Assembly: GCA_964564165.1 (NCBI GenBank)
Contig: CAZLZZ010000200.1
Span: 1-5,131 of the forward strand
Source of the DNA: NORP309 sp964564165
Lineage (GTDB): Bacteria > Pseudomonadota > Gammaproteobacteria > Xanthomonadales > Marinicellaceae
Direction: 5' to 3'
DNA: 5,131 bases
Part shown: piece after piece, positions 1 to 5,131 of the stretch
Position numbering within the stretch: position 1 is the first letter of the stretch
Layout: every line of letters starts with the position of its first letter
The notes under the pieces: model-generated
Databases searched by the model: none
Told to the model about the DNA's origin: nothing
The model's input: only the letters and a program-made list of their open reading frames with translations
Translations under genes and position numbers: made by a program

Positions 1-103
1 TTTGAGGCGAATAGCACGGCTATTCAACGAGAATCAGGTGAAAAGATGTCCAAATCCAGCTTTTTCGCAGTAGGTTTTCTATTCTCGAACAAGCTCCTAG
101 AGC
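1..103. repeat. Probable end of a dispersed repeat or mobile-element remnant, cut by the window edge
   Basis: This stretch is noncoding in any convincing sense and differs in texture from the AT-rich genes beside it. It holds a perfect 7-bp inverted repeat, gaatagc/gctattc, at 9-15 and 19-25, and a short inverted repeat gctc/gagc at 93-96 and 100-103 that could mark the inner boundary. The block resembles, from memory only, a repeat found in many copies in gammaproteobacterial genomes and linked to insertion sequences or MITE-like elements; I cannot confirm this here. It is truncated by the left edge, so the other terminus is unseen. Positions 104-199, between this block and the glycosyltransferase end, show no further recognisable feature. 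Confidence 0.4.
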
Positions 104-199
104 AAAAGCAAAAAGTAAAATACCCATTAGTACCAGCAAGAACATCGCAGGTGATTTAATTACCGCCAACATTGCTGCTCTTCTGGTCAGTCTCATCAT

Positions 200-231
200 T
201 GTCATCCCCGCGAAGGCAGAAACCCATCTCG
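200..231. repeat. Degenerate dispersed 'CCCGCGAAGGC' repeat overlapping the glycosyltransferase stop codon
   Basis: The sequence gtcatccccgcgaaggc (201-217), continuing to acccatctc, matches the widespread proteobacterial dispersed repeat whose usual form is an inverted repeat, CCCCGC-GAAG-GCGGGG. Here the second arm is degraded (gcagaa in place of gcgggg), so the palindrome is no longer perfect. The repeat encodes the final residues RDGFLPSRG and the TGA stop of the glycosyltransferase read on the minus strand. The family identification rests on recognition of the core motif; copy number in this genome is unknown. Confidence 0.6.
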
Positions 232-1383
232 CTTAAAATCATAACCACCATAAACCTCAAGCATCTTCTTGTTCACAACATAATCAGCAAAATGCTCAAC
301 CACCATCGCCCTACTTGCTAAACCCATACTCAATCTCAGCCCACCATCATTCGACAACTCAATAATAGCTTTTGCCAACGCTTTGGGATTTTGCACAGGC
401 ACCAAAAGTCCATTAATACCCAAGCCATTCTCACCATTCACCATTTCTCTACAACCAGGTACATCGGCAGTAATAATTGGACGACCACAACTGGCAGCTT
501 CTAGCAATGATTTTGGCAAGCCCTCACGATAAGATGGCAATACCGCGATATGCGACTCACGCCAAAATTCAACAATATCACTGCGAAATCCATGCCACTT
601 CACTAAGCCTTTATCTTGCCAAAGGTTTAATTGTTTTTCAGAAACACTAAAAGGATTAACCGCATGTGGCATACCCACCAAATTAATCTGAATATTATCA
701 ATGCCTTTTTTCTGAATAATCCTAGCAGCATCAACCAACTCCTCCAAACCCTTGTCTTTTAACATTCTTGCCACAAAAGTCACTTGAATAACATTATCAT
801 CAGGCGGTTCTAAATAGGGAAAAGCCTTAATATCAACCCCAGAACCTCGCACCAAATGTAACCGACTCTCATGGATAAATTTTCCCTTCACTCCATTATA
901 ATCATCAGAGTTTTGCACCACCAATTGAATCTGCCTTGTGCTGAACATGATTTTAAAAGCCTTAGTCACAAACCACTTAATCACTCGGATCATCGGATTG
1001 CTAGCAGTTTCTAAATAACCCATACCCGTCAAAGTCGCCACCATGCGCTTGGATTTCGACAACCAAAAGGCAATTGTCACCAAAAACATCATGCGCATAG
1101 AAACCGTGTGAATCAAACCAGGTCGAACATGATTAATCACTCTTCTGGTTTGTATAATCAATTTGACATTATCAATCAACCCCAAACCATGAGCCCTCTG
1201 ATTAAATTTTATAAACTCAAACCCATGCGATTTAATCACATCAGTAAATTTCTTGTCATTCTCATAAGCCAACACAGTGATTTCGTATCCCGCCTGTTTA
1301 GCCGCTTTTGCCAAGCCCAAACGATGCGACAAAAAATAATTGTCATCGGAAATAATATAGAGGAGTTTGGAATTTATAGGCAT
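202..1383 (-). CDS. GT4-family glycosyltransferase (PglA/CapM-like), surface polysaccharide biosynthesis
   Basis: This 393-residue protein is a GT-B fold retaining glycosyltransferase that would move a nucleotide-activated sugar onto an undecaprenyl-diphosphate-linked acceptor at the cytoplasmic face of the inner membrane. The N-terminal Rossmann domain opens with LLYIISDDNYFLSHRLGLA (residues 7-25), typical of the PglA/CapM branch, followed by TGMGYLE (119-125). The donor-binding domain shows RGSGVD (179-184), ARMLKDKG (205-212) and SYREGLPKSLLEAASCGRP (284-302), which contains the EX7E pair E287/E295. The motif usually written NGENGLLVP is expanded to NGENGLGINGLLVP (316-329). The family normally ends near LEVY (375-378); the last 15 residues are a tail, of which about nine come from a dispersed repeat. 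The ATG at 1383 is the start; upstream only a weak AGTGA-like ribosome site is seen. It begins 14 nt after the hipA stop with no visible terminator. Exact donor and acceptor cannot be told; PglA-type N-acetylgalactosaminyl transfer is one possibility. Confidence 0.9.
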   Translation of the reverse strand: MPINSKLLYIISDDNYFLSHRLGLAKAAKQAGYEITVLAYENDKKFTDVIKSHGFEFIKFNQRAHGLGLIDNVKLIIQTRRVINHVRPGLIHTVSMRMMFLVTIAFWLSKSKRMVATLTGMGYLETASNPMIRVIKWFVTKAFKIMFSTRQIQLVVQNSDDYNGVKGKFIHESRLHLVRGSGVDIKAFPYLEPPDDNVIQVTFVARMLKDKGLEELVDAARIIQKKGIDNIQINLVGMPHAVNPFSVSEKQLNLWQDKGLVKWHGFRSDIVEFWRESHIAVLPSYREGLPKSLLEAASCGRPIITADVPGCREMVNGENGLGINGLLVPVQNPKALAKAIIELSNDGGLRLSMGLASRAMVVEHFADYVVNKKMLEVYGGYDFKRDGFLPSRG

Positions 1384-1397
1384 ATCATAATTTCACT

Positions 1398-2672
1398 TTA
1401 AGTTTCAATTCTACAATCAGGTTGAAGTCTGGTCCAATGAGCTTTTAGTTTTATCTTATGCTCATCAATCATGGGTAGATTCTTCAAAGCCTTCGGCCAC
1501 AATGTTCTTGCCTTGTCCATTACATCATCAATATGTGGTTCAATAGCACGCCACGGAGCCCCAATCTTATTCGCCCAATACTGAAAATGTTCTTTTGTCA
1601 CCGCATGCCACTCTTTTGTCTTGGCAAGATTTAAAGCGAATTCAGTTTCATTTTCAACATAAACACTGGTCGTCAATATATCATAAGCAGGGGATAATCT
1701 TGGCGTCACTTTATCAAGATAAATCAGACTCCAATTTTTTAAATGTGCATCACCATTTGCCAGTAAAATATTGACCAACAATCTTCTGACAAATTGTTGG
1801 GCATCTGCTAAACCGTCACCAGAAAAATCATAAATCACTTTGCCGATTTGTTCATAATTAGCAGAATTGTATTTCTCATGTGGATACTTGTGCAATACTT
1901 GTGCAAAGTCTTCCATGTGAATCCTTGTGTTGTTATCACGGTCAAATCGTTTTATGCCGAATGCAAGTTCTTCATTGGGCAGATTAACTTGCGGTAGATT
2001 ATTTAATTTATTCAGTTCAACTAATTTGATTTCGGGAATATCAACACCAGCCAATGCTGCCAAAGACATAGCTGTAAATTCATTTAAAGGCACATATTTA
2101 TGTTTAGTAGATGGAGTTTTGATAATCCAATCGCCAAGTACGTCATTTTGGGTCAAGTTATAACGGCCATCTTGCTCTTTCATGGAAAATTTCATTTGCA
2201 CGCCTGCCAATGAAAATTTATTTTCTTTATTGTTGCTGTTGAACCTTATGGCTTTTGCTTTACCATGAGTGGCCAATACACTTCCTGGCACATCTTCGGG
2301 CTCCATAGGAGTGGCAACTAATGCACCTGGCAAGTCATGTCCAAGATATGAAAAAATCTGGAACTCATTGTCAATATGGGCTTTCAATCCCTGAGAAATT
2401 AGTTCTCGCAACACACCTTCAGGCAATAAATTAGAAAGTACAGGATGCAATCTTTGGTTTCTTGTCCATGGTTTTGACATGAGTTTGTCAGATTTAGGAA
2501 AATTAGGATGTGTTGCCATGGTAAATGTAGGCCGCGAAGAATCATTCTTAAAACTATCAGAGAAACTCAAAACATTTCGCCCGTTGCGATAGCCAGTCAA
2601 ATACCCAACTAATTTATTATGCAAGCTAAGTTTAATGACATTAAGTTCTTGTATTTTATTATCTTGCTTCAT
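1398..2672 (-). CDS. hipA: HipA-family serine/threonine kinase toxin of a type II toxin-antitoxin system
   Basis: The 424-residue product is a HipA-fold protein kinase, the toxin of a HipBA pair; E. coli HipA phosphorylates glutamyl-tRNA synthetase and so halts translation and promotes persistence. Numbering from the chosen start, an N-terminal HipA_N-like subdomain includes VGYLTGYRNGR (22-32) and SNLLPEGVLREL (80-91). The kinase core shows FSLAGVQMK (153-161), whose S154 corresponds to the regulatory autophosphorylation serine (S150 in E. coli); WIIKTPS (182-188) with the ATP-contacting K185; NILLANGDAHLKNWS (301-315) with the catalytic base D308; and LSPAYD (326-331) with the metal-binding D331. 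All key residues are present, so it looks active. I chose the ATG at 2672 over the one at 2699: it forms an ATGA overlap with the hipB stop and has AAAAGG (2679-2684) six bases upstream, while the longer form has no ribosome site. The length is near that of E. coli HipA. The target is not predictable. Confidence 0.93.
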   Translation of the reverse strand: MKQDNKIQELNVIKLSLHNKLVGYLTGYRNGRNVLSFSDSFKNDSSRPTFTMATHPNFPKSDKLMSKPWTRNQRLHPVLSNLLPEGVLRELISQGLKAHIDNEFQIFSYLGHDLPGALVATPMEPEDVPGSVLATHGKAKAIRFNSNNKENKFSLAGVQMKFSMKEQDGRYNLTQNDVLGDWIIKTPSTKHKYVPLNEFTAMSLAALAGVDIPEIKLVELNKLNNLPQVNLPNEELAFGIKRFDRDNNTRIHMEDFAQVLHKYPHEKYNSANYEQIGKVIYDFSGDGLADAQQFVRRLLVNILLANGDAHLKNWSLIYLDKVTPRLSPAYDILTTSVYVENETEFALNLAKTKEWHAVTKEHFQYWANKIGAPWRAIEPHIDDVMDKARTLWPKALKNLPMIDEHKIKLKAHWTRLQPDCRIET

Positions 2673-3016
2673 TCCAGACCTTTTAATAAGTCTTTCCATG
2701 GATCATGTTCAGGAGAATCTTCTTCTATTTTATTTACTGATTTACTTTCAATAATAGGGTATATTAATGTCTCACTCTCAACACTTTCAAGGATTCCCTT
2801 GATTAAACCCAGCTTTTCTTTAGGTATCAACATCAACTCACTTTTCAGCCCTTTGGCAATAAGTTCAAGAGTGCTCAGTCTAGGATTGCCTTTTGATTCT
2901 ATTTGTTGATACTGCTGACGTGATACACCGATACGAAGCATCATGTCTTTTTGCTTTAAACCAAGGGCTAATCTGCGTTTTTTTAGTTGTTCTAGTAACA
3001 TCTTCATCACAATCAT
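2669..3016 (-). CDS. hipB: HipB-like antitoxin, XRE-family helix-turn-helix repressor
   Basis: This 115-residue protein is the DNA-binding antitoxin that should neutralise HipA and repress its own operon. Residues 7-64 form an XRE/Cro-C1 helix-turn-helix domain: LKKRRLALGLKQKDMMLRIG, then the recognition helix region VSRQQYQQIE (31-40), then LSTLELIAKGLKSELMLIP (48-66). The remainder is an acidic, charged tail ending in DPWKDLLKGLE (105-115), longer than in E. coli HipB (88 residues), and is a candidate toxin-contact region. It lies directly upstream of hipA with a 4-bp ATGA overlap, the usual antitoxin-first order. The start is uncertain: ATG codons occur at 3016, 3007 and 3001. The first has a weak AAGTGA-like ribosome site, but the predicted transcript would start only about a dozen bases before it, so one of the inner starts is possible; all leave the DNA-binding domain intact. 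Confidence 0.88.
   Translation of the reverse strand: MIVMKMLLEQLKKRRLALGLKQKDMMLRIGVSRQQYQQIESKGNPRLSTLELIAKGLKSELMLIPKEKLGLIKGILESVESETLIYPIIESKSVNKIEEDSPEHDPWKDLLKGLE
2679..2684 (-). promoter_or_regulatory. Ribosome binding site for hipA, inside the end of hipB
   Basis: AAAAGG on the minus strand lies six bases before the ATG at 2672. It decides the hipA start in favour of the codon that overlaps the hipB stop as ATGA, an arrangement suited to translational coupling of toxin to antitoxin. Confidence 0.6.
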
Positions 3017-3026
3017 TTATTTCACT

Positions 3027-3048
3027 TAAGAAACATATTAGTTTCTTA
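3027..3048. promoter_or_regulatory. Probable HipB operator: perfect 8+8 bp palindrome around the -10 box
   Basis: TAAGAAAC and GTTTCTTA form a perfect inverted repeat with a 6-bp spacer (arms 3027-3034 and 3041-3048), starting 11 bp upstream of the hipB ATG. The spacer, read on the minus strand, is TAATAT, the predicted -10 element. Such symmetry fits a dimeric XRE repressor that blocks RNA polymerase directly. A lone extra half-site, AAGAAAC, occurs at 3117-3123. The family is known to bind paired palindromes upstream of its own operon; assignment to HipB is inference from position. Confidence 0.7.
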
Positions 3049-3063
3049 CACAGTTAAAAGCAA
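3035..3063 (-). promoter_or_regulatory. Predicted sigma70-type promoter of hipBA
   Basis: On the minus strand a -35 box TTGCTT (3058-3063) is followed after exactly 17 bp by a -10 box TAATAT (3035-3040). Transcription would begin at about 3028, giving a leader of only about a dozen bases before the first hipB ATG. As the glycosyltransferase follows hipA closely, this promoter may serve three genes. Position and hexamers are seen directly; activity is inferred. Confidence 0.6.
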
Positions 3064-3172
3064 CGCATTTAACTCTTTTATCTTAAAAAGAACTATGTTT
3101 GTTTTTTTTTACAATAAAGAAACACATAAGCATCTTTTTTGCCAATCACAAATACTCACTGAATTTAAAATT

Positions 3173-3200
3173 AACCATTAATAATCAACCATTAACAATC
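3173..3200. repeat. 14-bp tandem duplication directly downstream of the asnB-like stop codon
   Basis: aaccattaataatc (3173-3186) is followed at once by aaccattaacaatc (3187-3200), a head-to-tail copy with a single mismatch. It abuts the stop codon of the amidotransferase gene (3202-3204). It might be a replication slippage product or a footprint of an old rearrangement. No GC-rich terminator hairpin with a T tract is visible on the minus strand in 3017-3201, so the end of the amidotransferase transcript is not defined. Confidence 0.6.
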
Positions 3201-3201
3201 A

Positions 3202-5131
3202 TCAAACCTCCCTCTTCTCACGCCACATCTGAAACATCAAAATAAACCAAAGCACATTGACCTTAACATAGTCACCCGCATAAAAAGCATTCTTAATATT
3301 CAACACTTCGGCCACATCAAATATTTCGGCATCCAATCGAGTAACATCAATATGTTTATCAACCAAAGGCTTAAGATCTGTTAACATCCAATCAACCAAA
3401 GGAATCTGAAAACCAGCTTTGGGTTTATCGATCATGGCTTGCGGAATGTGCTTATATAATATTTGTCTGGCGAGATATTTTCCTTGTTTGTTCTTGTACT
3501 TAATATCCAATGGTACTCGCGCCATAAATTCAATAATGCGGTGATCAAGCAAAGGTTCTCTGCCCTCTAAACTAACACTCATGGTCGCCCTATCCACCTT
3601 GGTCAGCACATCATCAACCATAAAAGTTTGATAATCGCATAGCATCATATTATCCATAAATGATAGCTCAGCATCGAACTTAAACCGACCCAATAAATCA
3701 GGCTCAATTTTTAGAAAACGGCTGACATCATTGCTATCTACATAAGATGACGCATTACAGAACATCTCAGCCAAAGATTGTGAACCCATGGCACGTTTAA
3801 ACTTCATATATTTATCTTGAATATTGGTGGCTTGATATTTCTTAGGCAACCATCCATTAAATCGCTCGGCTTGTTTTTCATTGAATATTTTCAACAAGCC
3901 ATTAATCCCACCTTTTCTGATTGAGCTATTGAATGAAGATTCGAATTTCTTCAACATAAAATACTTGCTATAACCACAAAACGACTCATCACCTCCATCA
4001 GCCGATAAAGCCACAGTCACATCTTTTTTAGCCAACTCTGCAACAATCATGGTCGGAATGGCCGAACTATCAGCAAAGGGTTCATCATAATGGTATGGAA
4101 GCAATTCAATCTTATCCAACATATCCTGATTGCTCACATAATACTCAGTGTGTTCGGTATTAAAATGCCTAGCTATGGCTTTAGCATGTTCAGCTTCGTT
4201 GTATTTTTTATCCTCAAAGCCAATAGTAAAAGTGTGTAGCTTACGAGATTTTTCCTGAGCAAGTAGTGCAGTAACCAATGAGGAATCATAACCACCACTC
4301 AAAAACACCCCAACCGGAACATCAGAAACCATACGTAAATTTACCGCATCTGTCATCAACTCTTCTAAATCGGAGATGATTTGTTTTTCACTGCTTTCAA
4401 ATCTAGGTTGTTGATAATATTTAGCCGCATCCCAGTATCTTGTTTTAAAGGGGTCAGTGCCCTTATTGTTAAACTCTTTTAACAATAAGGGCACTGACCC
4501 CTTTAAAACCGCCTTTAAAACCGACCCCTTTAAAACCAACTGCAAATAACATCCAGCCTCCAACTTATACACACCCTCAAATATACTATGAGGAGCAGGA
4601 ATATATCCAAACTGAAAATAATAAGGCAAAACAGACTTGTTTAATTTCTTAGTAAACGAAGGCAACTTATGAAAAGACTTAATCTCAGAAGCAAAGGCAA
4701 ATTCATTCTCGCCAACATAATAATAAAGTGGCTTAACACCAGCTCTATCCCGCACCAAAGTCAATTGTTGTTTTTGTTTATCCAAAATCACAAAAGCAAA
4801 CATACCAATAAATTTATCTAAGCAAGCAATCCCCCAATATTTAAAAGCATATAGAACCACTTCAGTATCAGAACCTGATATAAAAGATTGCCCCAATGCT
4901 TCTAGTTCAAGACGAATAATTTTAAAGTTATACACCTCACCATTAAACACCAACACATATTGGCCACAGTCAGAAACAAAAGGCTGATGTCCTTTTTTAG
5001 AAGTATCCTGGATAGCCAAACGATTTTGCCCAAGATGCACAAAACCATCAGCAATCGACTCAACCAAAACCCCAGAATCATCAGGCCCACGATAAGCCAA
5101 CTCCGCAAGCATAGATTCCAAAACAGAGTCT
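3202..5131 (-). CDS. Asparagine synthetase (AsnB)-family glutamine amidotransferase, 5' end outside the window
   Basis: This enzyme hydrolyses glutamine in an N-terminal Ntn domain, channels ammonia, and uses ATP in a C-terminal synthetase domain to amidate a carboxylate. The frame stays open through the right edge, so the initiator and nucleophile Cys2, about 25-35 residues upstream, are not seen. Counting from the TTG codon at 5121 as residue 1, the glutaminase domain shows RGPDDSG (11-17), NGEVYNF (60-66), GSDTEV (83-88) and VRDRAGVKPLYY (123-134). The synthetase domain shows the pyrophosphate loop SGGYDS (275-280), YDEPFADSSAIPT (345-357), LSADGGDESFCGY (371-383) and KVDRATMSVSLEGREPLLD (508-526). 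Residues 196-227 are an in-frame, repeat-encoded insert between the two domains, just before RYWD. True asparagine synthesis is possible, but the neighbouring glycosyltransferase points to amidation of a sugar acid in a polysaccharide, as proposed for WbpS-type proteins. The tail LWFILMFQMWREK closes the protein at a normal position, so apart from the insert it looks intact. Confidence 0.92.
   Translation of the reverse strand, partial: DSVLESMLAELAYRGPDDSGVLVESIADGFVHLGQNRLAIQDTSKKGHQPFVSDCGQYVLVFNGEVYNFKIIRLELEALGQSFISGSDTEVVLYAFKYWGIACLDKFIGMFAFVILDKQKQQLTLVRDRAGVKPLYYYVGENEFAFASEIKSFHKLPSFTKKLNKSVLPYYFQFGYIPAPHSIFEGVYKLEAGCYLQLVLKGSVLKAVLKGSVPLLLKEFNNKGTDPFKTRYWDAAKYYQQPRFESSEKQIISDLEELMTDAVNLRMVSDVPVGVFLSGGYDSSLVTALLAQEKSRKLHTFTIGFEDKKYNEAEHAKAIARHFNTEHTEYYVSNQDMLDKIELLPYHYDEPFADSSAIPTMIVAELAKKDVTVALSADGGDESFCGYSKYFMLKKFESSFNSSIRKGGINGLLKIFNEKQAERFNGWLPKKYQATNIQDKYMKFKRAMGSQSLAEMFCNASSYVDSNDVSRFLKIEPDLLGRFKFDAELSFMDNMMLCDYQTFMVDDVLTKVDRATMSVSLEGREPLLDHRIIEFMARVPLDIKYKNKQGKYLARQILYKHIPQAMIDKPKAGFQIPLVDWMLTDLKPLVDKHIDVTRLDAEIFDVAEVLNIKNAFYAGDYVKVNVLWFILMFQMWREKREV
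4442..4509. repeat. Perfect 32-bp-arm palindrome inside the asnB-like gene (REP/MITE-like element)
   Basis: Arms 4442-4473 and 4478-4509 are exact reverse complements with a 4-nt loop (ctct). The arms carry the core aaaggggtcagtgccc, resembling short palindromes scattered in gammaproteobacterial genomes and often associated with REP-type Y1 transposases (recognition from memory). The element reads through in frame as codons of the amidotransferase and would form a very stable hairpin in its mRNA. No tyrosine transposase gene is present in the window, so any mobilisation would have to be in trans. Confidence 0.85.
4496..4537. repeat. Direct repeats flanking the palindrome, giving the peptide repeat VLKGSV
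   Basis: The 15-mer gacccctttaaaacc occurs at 4496-4510 and again at 4523-4537, a period of 27 bp, and a third shorter copy, ctttaaaacc, lies between them at 4513-4522. Read on the minus strand they give VLKGSVLKAVLKGSV (residues 196-210). Because the period is a multiple of three the frame is kept. The first 15-mer is also part of the right arm of the palindrome, so these look like partial extra copies of the element's end. Confidence 0.8.

Noticed and set aside
1108..1401. 97-codon open frame on the plus strand
   Set aside because: It lies wholly opposite the well-supported glycosyltransferase and has no domain-like sequence; it is a shadow frame.
1398..1412. ATTGAAAC-like sequence at the hipA end as a CRISPR repeat end
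   Set aside because: There is a single occurrence, with no regularly spaced copies anywhere in the window.
1927..2163. 78-codon open frame on the plus strand
   Set aside because: It lies opposite hipA and shows no recognisable protein features.
2673..2699. Nine-residue N-terminal extension of HipA from an upstream ATG at 2699
   Set aside because: There is no ribosome site before it and it would overlap hipB by 31 bp; the ATG at 2672 has AAAAGG at good spacing and the usual ATGA overlap.
2619..2909. 96-codon open frame on the plus strand
   Set aside because: It lies opposite the hipB-hipA junction and is explained by the coding strand of those genes.
3102..3110. Run of nine T on the plus strand as a terminator tail
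   Set aside because: No stem precedes it on the plus strand, no plus-strand gene needs it, and on the minus strand it reads as A.
4442..4509. The large palindrome as a rho-independent terminator
   Set aside because: It lies inside an intact reading frame with conserved domains on both sides and lacks a clear T tract after the stem; a terminator here would cut off the synthetase domain.
4902..5108. 68-codon hydrophobic open frame on the minus strand
   Set aside because: It is an alternative frame within the glutaminase domain of the amidotransferase, whose motifs are all in the other frame.
5119..5121. TTG at 5121 as the start codon of the amidotransferase
   Set aside because: The frame is open to the window edge and the family needs about 25-35 more residues with Cys2 at the start, so TTG is an internal leucine codon.

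Overview
The window is an AT-rich stretch from what is probably a Gammaproteobacterium. That placement is an inference from general protein flavour and the kinds of dispersed repeats present; the genus cannot be read from the sequence. All four convincing genes lie on the minus strand, so transcription runs from right to left.

In transcription order the layout is as follows. (1) 5131 to 3202: a class-II glutamine amidotransferase of the asparagine synthetase (AsnB) family, cut by the right edge so that its first few dozen codons, including the catalytic Cys2, are missing. (2) 3201 to 3017: a 185-bp intergenic region with a 14-bp tandem duplication directly behind the asnB stop and, near its left end, a good sigma70-type promoter whose -10 box sits exactly in the spacer of a perfect 8+8 bp palindrome. 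(3) 3016 to 1398: a hipB-hipA type II toxin-antitoxin pair with an ATGA stop/start overlap. (4) 1383 to 202: a GT4-family glycosyltransferase of the PglA/CapM type, starting only 14 nt after the hipA stop. (5) 201 to 1: no convincing gene; this end holds a sequence that looks like the end of a dispersed repeat cut by the left edge.

An AsnB-like amidotransferase next to a PglA/CapM-like glycosyltransferase is typical of an O-antigen, capsule or exopolysaccharide locus, where the amidotransferase often amidates a uronic acid or other sugar carboxylate and the glycosyltransferase extends an undecaprenyl-diphosphate-linked glycan on the cytoplasmic side of the inner membrane. The hipBA pair appears to be a cargo module lodged between two polysaccharide genes. 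A near-identical 19-nt sequence lies on both sides of it, and no terminator is visible between hipA and the glycosyltransferase, so the autoregulated toxin-antitoxin promoter may also transcribe the sugar gene.

The most striking item lies inside the amidotransferase gene. A 96-bp, stop-free, in-frame repeat insert contains a perfect 32-bp-arm palindrome with a 4-nt loop, followed by short direct repeats, and adds about 32 residues at the junction between the glutaminase and synthetase domains. A second repeat, of the widespread 'CCCGCGAAGGC' type, supplies the last residues and stop codon of the glycosyltransferase. Thus two of the four genes carry dispersed repeat DNA that has been turned into coding sequence.
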